Shown here: piece after piece, positions 62,144-64,000 of the stretch
Position numbering within the stretch: position 1 is the stretch's first letter
Layout: each line of letters starts with the position of its first letter
From: Terribacillus saccharophilus
GTDB taxonomy: Bacteria; Bacillota; Bacilli; Bacillales; Amphibacillaceae
Assembly (NCBI GenBank): GCA_900110015.1
Contig: FOCD01000005.1
Coordinates: forward strand, 62,001-126,000
Length of the DNA stretch: 64,000 nt
Direction of reading: 5' to 3'
Made by a program: the position numbers and the translations under genes
The notes under the pieces: model-generated
Told to the model about the DNA's origin: nothing
Database searches by the model: none
Seen by the model: the letters and a program-made list of their open reading frames with translations, nothing else

Positions 62144-63274
62144 TTAATTGTCATCCTCATCACCCCAAATAGAATCATAAACAAGGTCTGCGAGTGTTGC
62201 TCTCGTAACGATACCTTTGAGTTTGTTTTGATCATCTACGACAGGTACATATTTAGTATGTCTTCGCAGCATTTTCTGGATTGTGTCACGTATGAGGCTG
62301 TCTTCTTTCACCTTGTAAAGTTCTGTTTCATAGATTTCACCAACGAGTGTTGATTTCTTCCTATTCTCTTCTATGTCCTCTACGTCGATGTATCCTTCAA
62401 GTGTTTGGTCATCCCCGATTACAAGTAAGGAATCCACTCGTTTTTCCTTCATGCGCTGAATCGCTGTCGATAATGTCTCTTCTTTATGAACTGTAGCTGG
62501 TATCTTGTTCATGATCTGACCGACTGTCGTAACATCTGGTTTTGTCTGGATAAGTCGTTCTTTTCCGATGAAGGATTCTACGAATTCGTTAGCTGGATTG
62601 CGCAGGATCTCATCTGGCGTATCCACTTGAACGATTTCTCCATCCTTCATGATGACAATACGGTCTGCGAGTTTGATAGCTTCGTCCATGTCGTGGGTAA
62701 CGAAAACAATCGTCTTCCCTAATCTTTTTTGAAGATCTTTGAACTCTTCTTGTAAGCCATCTCTCGTAATAGGATCTAATGCACCGAAGGGTTCATCCAT
62801 CAGAATGAGAGGAGGATTGGATGCCAAAGCTCGTAGTACACCAATCCGCTGCTGCTGACCGCCACTTAGCTCCTGCGGATAACGATCAAGATATTCCTCA
62901 GGCAAATTGACCAATTTAATCAGCTCTACAGCTCGCTCACGTCGCTTTTCCTTGGACCATTGCAACAGTTTCGGGACGAGTGTGATATTTTCACTGATTG
63001 TCATATGCGGGAAAAGCCCGATTTGTTGGATGACATAGCCAATTTCTCTGCGCATCTGAACTCGGTTCTGCTTCATAATATCCTTGCCATCAATCAAAAT
63101 TCTTCCTTCTGATGGTTCAATAAGACGATTGACCATTTTCATACTTGTTGTTTTACCGCAGCCACTTGGACCGATAAAGCAAATGAATTCGCCTTTCTCG
63201 ATCTGCAAGTTTAGGTTGTTCACAGCCTTCTTGCTGCCACTGTAGATTTTCGTAACATTCTCGAACGTCAGCAC
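62144..63274 (-). CDS. opuCA: Osmoprotectant ABC ATPase OpuCA with CBS domains
   Basis: 376 residues (B. subtilis 380). Walker A GPSGCGKT (35-42), Q-loop GYVIQQIGLFPHM, signature LSGGQQQR, Walker B LILMDEPFGALD, H-loop VTHDMDEA; C-terminal tandem CBS domains (about 245-365). The CBS pair is known in relatives to bind c-di-AMP and inhibit uptake, which would link it to gdpP in this window. Start is GTG 63274 after TAGGAGGTTATTTTT. Confidence 0.96.
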   Translation of the reverse strand: MLTFENVTKIYSGSKKAVNNLNLQIEKGEFICFIGPSGCGKTTSMKMVNRLIEPSEGRILIDGKDIMKQNRVQMRREIGYVIQQIGLFPHMTISENITLVPKLLQWSKEKRRERAVELIKLVNLPEEYLDRYPQELSGGQQQRIGVLRALASNPPLILMDEPFGALDPITRDGLQEEFKDLQKRLGKTIVFVTHDMDEAIKLADRIVIMKDGEIVQVDTPDEILRNPANEFVESFIGKERLIQTKPDVTTVGQIMNKIPATVHKEETLSTAIQRMKEKRVDSLLVIGDDQTLEGYIDVEDIEENRKKSTLVGEIYETELYKVKEDSLIRDTIQKMLRRHTKYVPVVDDQNKLKGIVTRATLADLVYDSIWGDEDDN

Positions 63275-63290
63275 AAAAATAACCTCCTAT

Positions 63291-63974
63291 TTAAGGTGCA
63301 AATTTATTGTCTGTGAAATCGAATGATGTTTCATTACGGACAATTTCCGTAATATATCGCATCGTTTTCTGCATCGCAATTTCAGGATCATAAGTCCTGC
63401 GATGGTTCAGCACATTGTTGAACATCCCTTGCCAGATGAGGATAGTCAGTTCGTTTATCGCATCTACATTCCTCTCGCTGATTTCACCAGCTTCCAATGC
63501 CAGCTCTAGTGCAGAACGGCCGCGCTTGGACATATTGCGTTCCAGTAATGTCGGCTGTAGCTCCTCTGGAATGTTAATTAAGTCCCTGGGAAACTTCGCG
63601 TAATATCGCTCCAGCATATTTTCCGGACTATCACCTAGGTCCATGATAAAAATCGCATGGAATAGCTTTGGATGACGGAAGGAATACGTGCAAAAGCATT
63701 CCCAGGCCAGCAAATACTTTTCTAACGGTTTATCGGAACGGTTCATATAGACGACGACTTCGTCGGTGTAATCTTTAAGGAATGTCATGGATGCAAAGAA
63801 GACGAGATGAGATAGATCAGAAAAGTAATTGTATATCGTGGCACTGTTGTAGCCCGCACGATCCGCTACTTTACGGATTGTTACTTTTTCTAATCCCTCT
63901 TCGCGAATAATATCCGCTGTCGCTTCCACGAAATATTTCCACATCCGGCTTTTTTGGATTTCCTTTTTGTTCAT
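63291..63974 (-). CDS. TetR-family regulator leading the opuC operon
   Basis: 227 residues. N-terminal TetR helix-turn-helix (ADIIREEGLEKVTIRKVADRAGYNSATIYNYF region, about 20-51) and a long helical effector domain. It is encoded 16 bases before opuCA and so probably shares its transcript. In B. subtilis opuC is regulated by a GbsR-type protein (OpcR), not TetR; here a TetR-type sensor seems to take that place. ATG has AGGAGAAAAAAGCACT upstream. The operon promoter lies beyond the window edge. Confidence 0.88.
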   Translation of the reverse strand: MNKKEIQKSRMWKYFVEATADIIREEGLEKVTIRKVADRAGYNSATIYNYFSDLSHLVFFASMTFLKDYTDEVVVYMNRSDKPLEKYLLAWECFCTYSFRHPKLFHAIFIMDLGDSPENMLERYYAKFPRDLINIPEELQPTLLERNMSKRGRSALELALEAGEISERNVDAINELTILIWQGMFNNVLNHRRTYDPEIAMQKTMRYITEIVRNETSFDFTDNKFAP

Positions 63975-64000
63975 AGTGCTTTTTTCTCCTTTACATACGC

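Overview
The window reads as chromosomal DNA of a Bacillus-like Firmicute. Gene order and sizes follow Bacillus subtilis at many points: yybS-gdpP-rplI-dnaC-purA, walRKHIJ-htrC, yhgE/yhgD, yclHI/yclJK, proI-proB-proA, a yfiYZ-yfhA type siderophore operon and opuCA-CD. Ribosome binding sites are strong and AGGAGG-like, and there are textbook Fur, PurR, LexA and T-box signals. The mixture (opuC under a TetR gene, LysP, a LOV-STAS photoreceptor, a GH4 6-phospho-beta-glucosidase) suggests a soil or moderately halotolerant Bacillaceae; a Terribacillus-like genome is my low-confidence guess. I see no rRNA, tRNA, CRISPR array, insertion sequence or prophage.

Layout. 1-2000: the 5' part of an amino-acid exchanger (steT-like), a PHP phosphatase, an unlisted 27-codon membrane peptide and a possible small RNA, all on the minus strand. 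2055-15500: the origin-proximal core, comprising yybS, gdpP, bL9, replicative helicase, PurR-controlled purA, the essential WalRK system with its accessory genes, and htrC. rlmH, the usual next gene, is absent; a dense DnaA-box cluster (15498-15685) lies there instead. 15700-23300: yhgE with its TetR regulator, LOV-STAS photoreceptor, mannose-6-phosphate isomerase, a PbpC-type penicillin-binding protein and a DUF4190 protein. 23300-28700: amino-acid and organic-acid uptake (lysP behind a long structured leader, an amidase, SatP-like channel, AAT permease). 28700-33200: an ABC exporter divergent from its two-component system, with symmetric TTCAGC repeats between them. 33200-46500: secreted M6 metalloprotease, small membrane proteins, two Nudix hydrolases, a LacI regulator with licH, a LexA-controlled Y-family polymerase, MATE exporter, RodA/FtsW protein, and a PepSY/YtkA pair. 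46700-50060: the proline operon; proI and proB have no AUG/GUG/UUG at the expected start. 50150-54010: Fur-controlled siderophore uptake with an esterase. 54000-59830: FusB-like protein, a lipoprotein, a small PH-like protein, then a leucine-type T-box in front of HIT, PP2C-like and ASCH genes, a DUF3298 protein and a Gfo/Idh oxidoreductase. 59860-63974: the OpuC osmoprotectant transporter behind a TetR gene.

The most unusual points are the T-box (specifier CUC) driving a HIT/PP2C/ASCH operon with no synthetase or transport gene, the unclassified terminator-bearing lysP leader, the non-AUG starts in the proline operon, and the DnaA-box cluster behind htrC.
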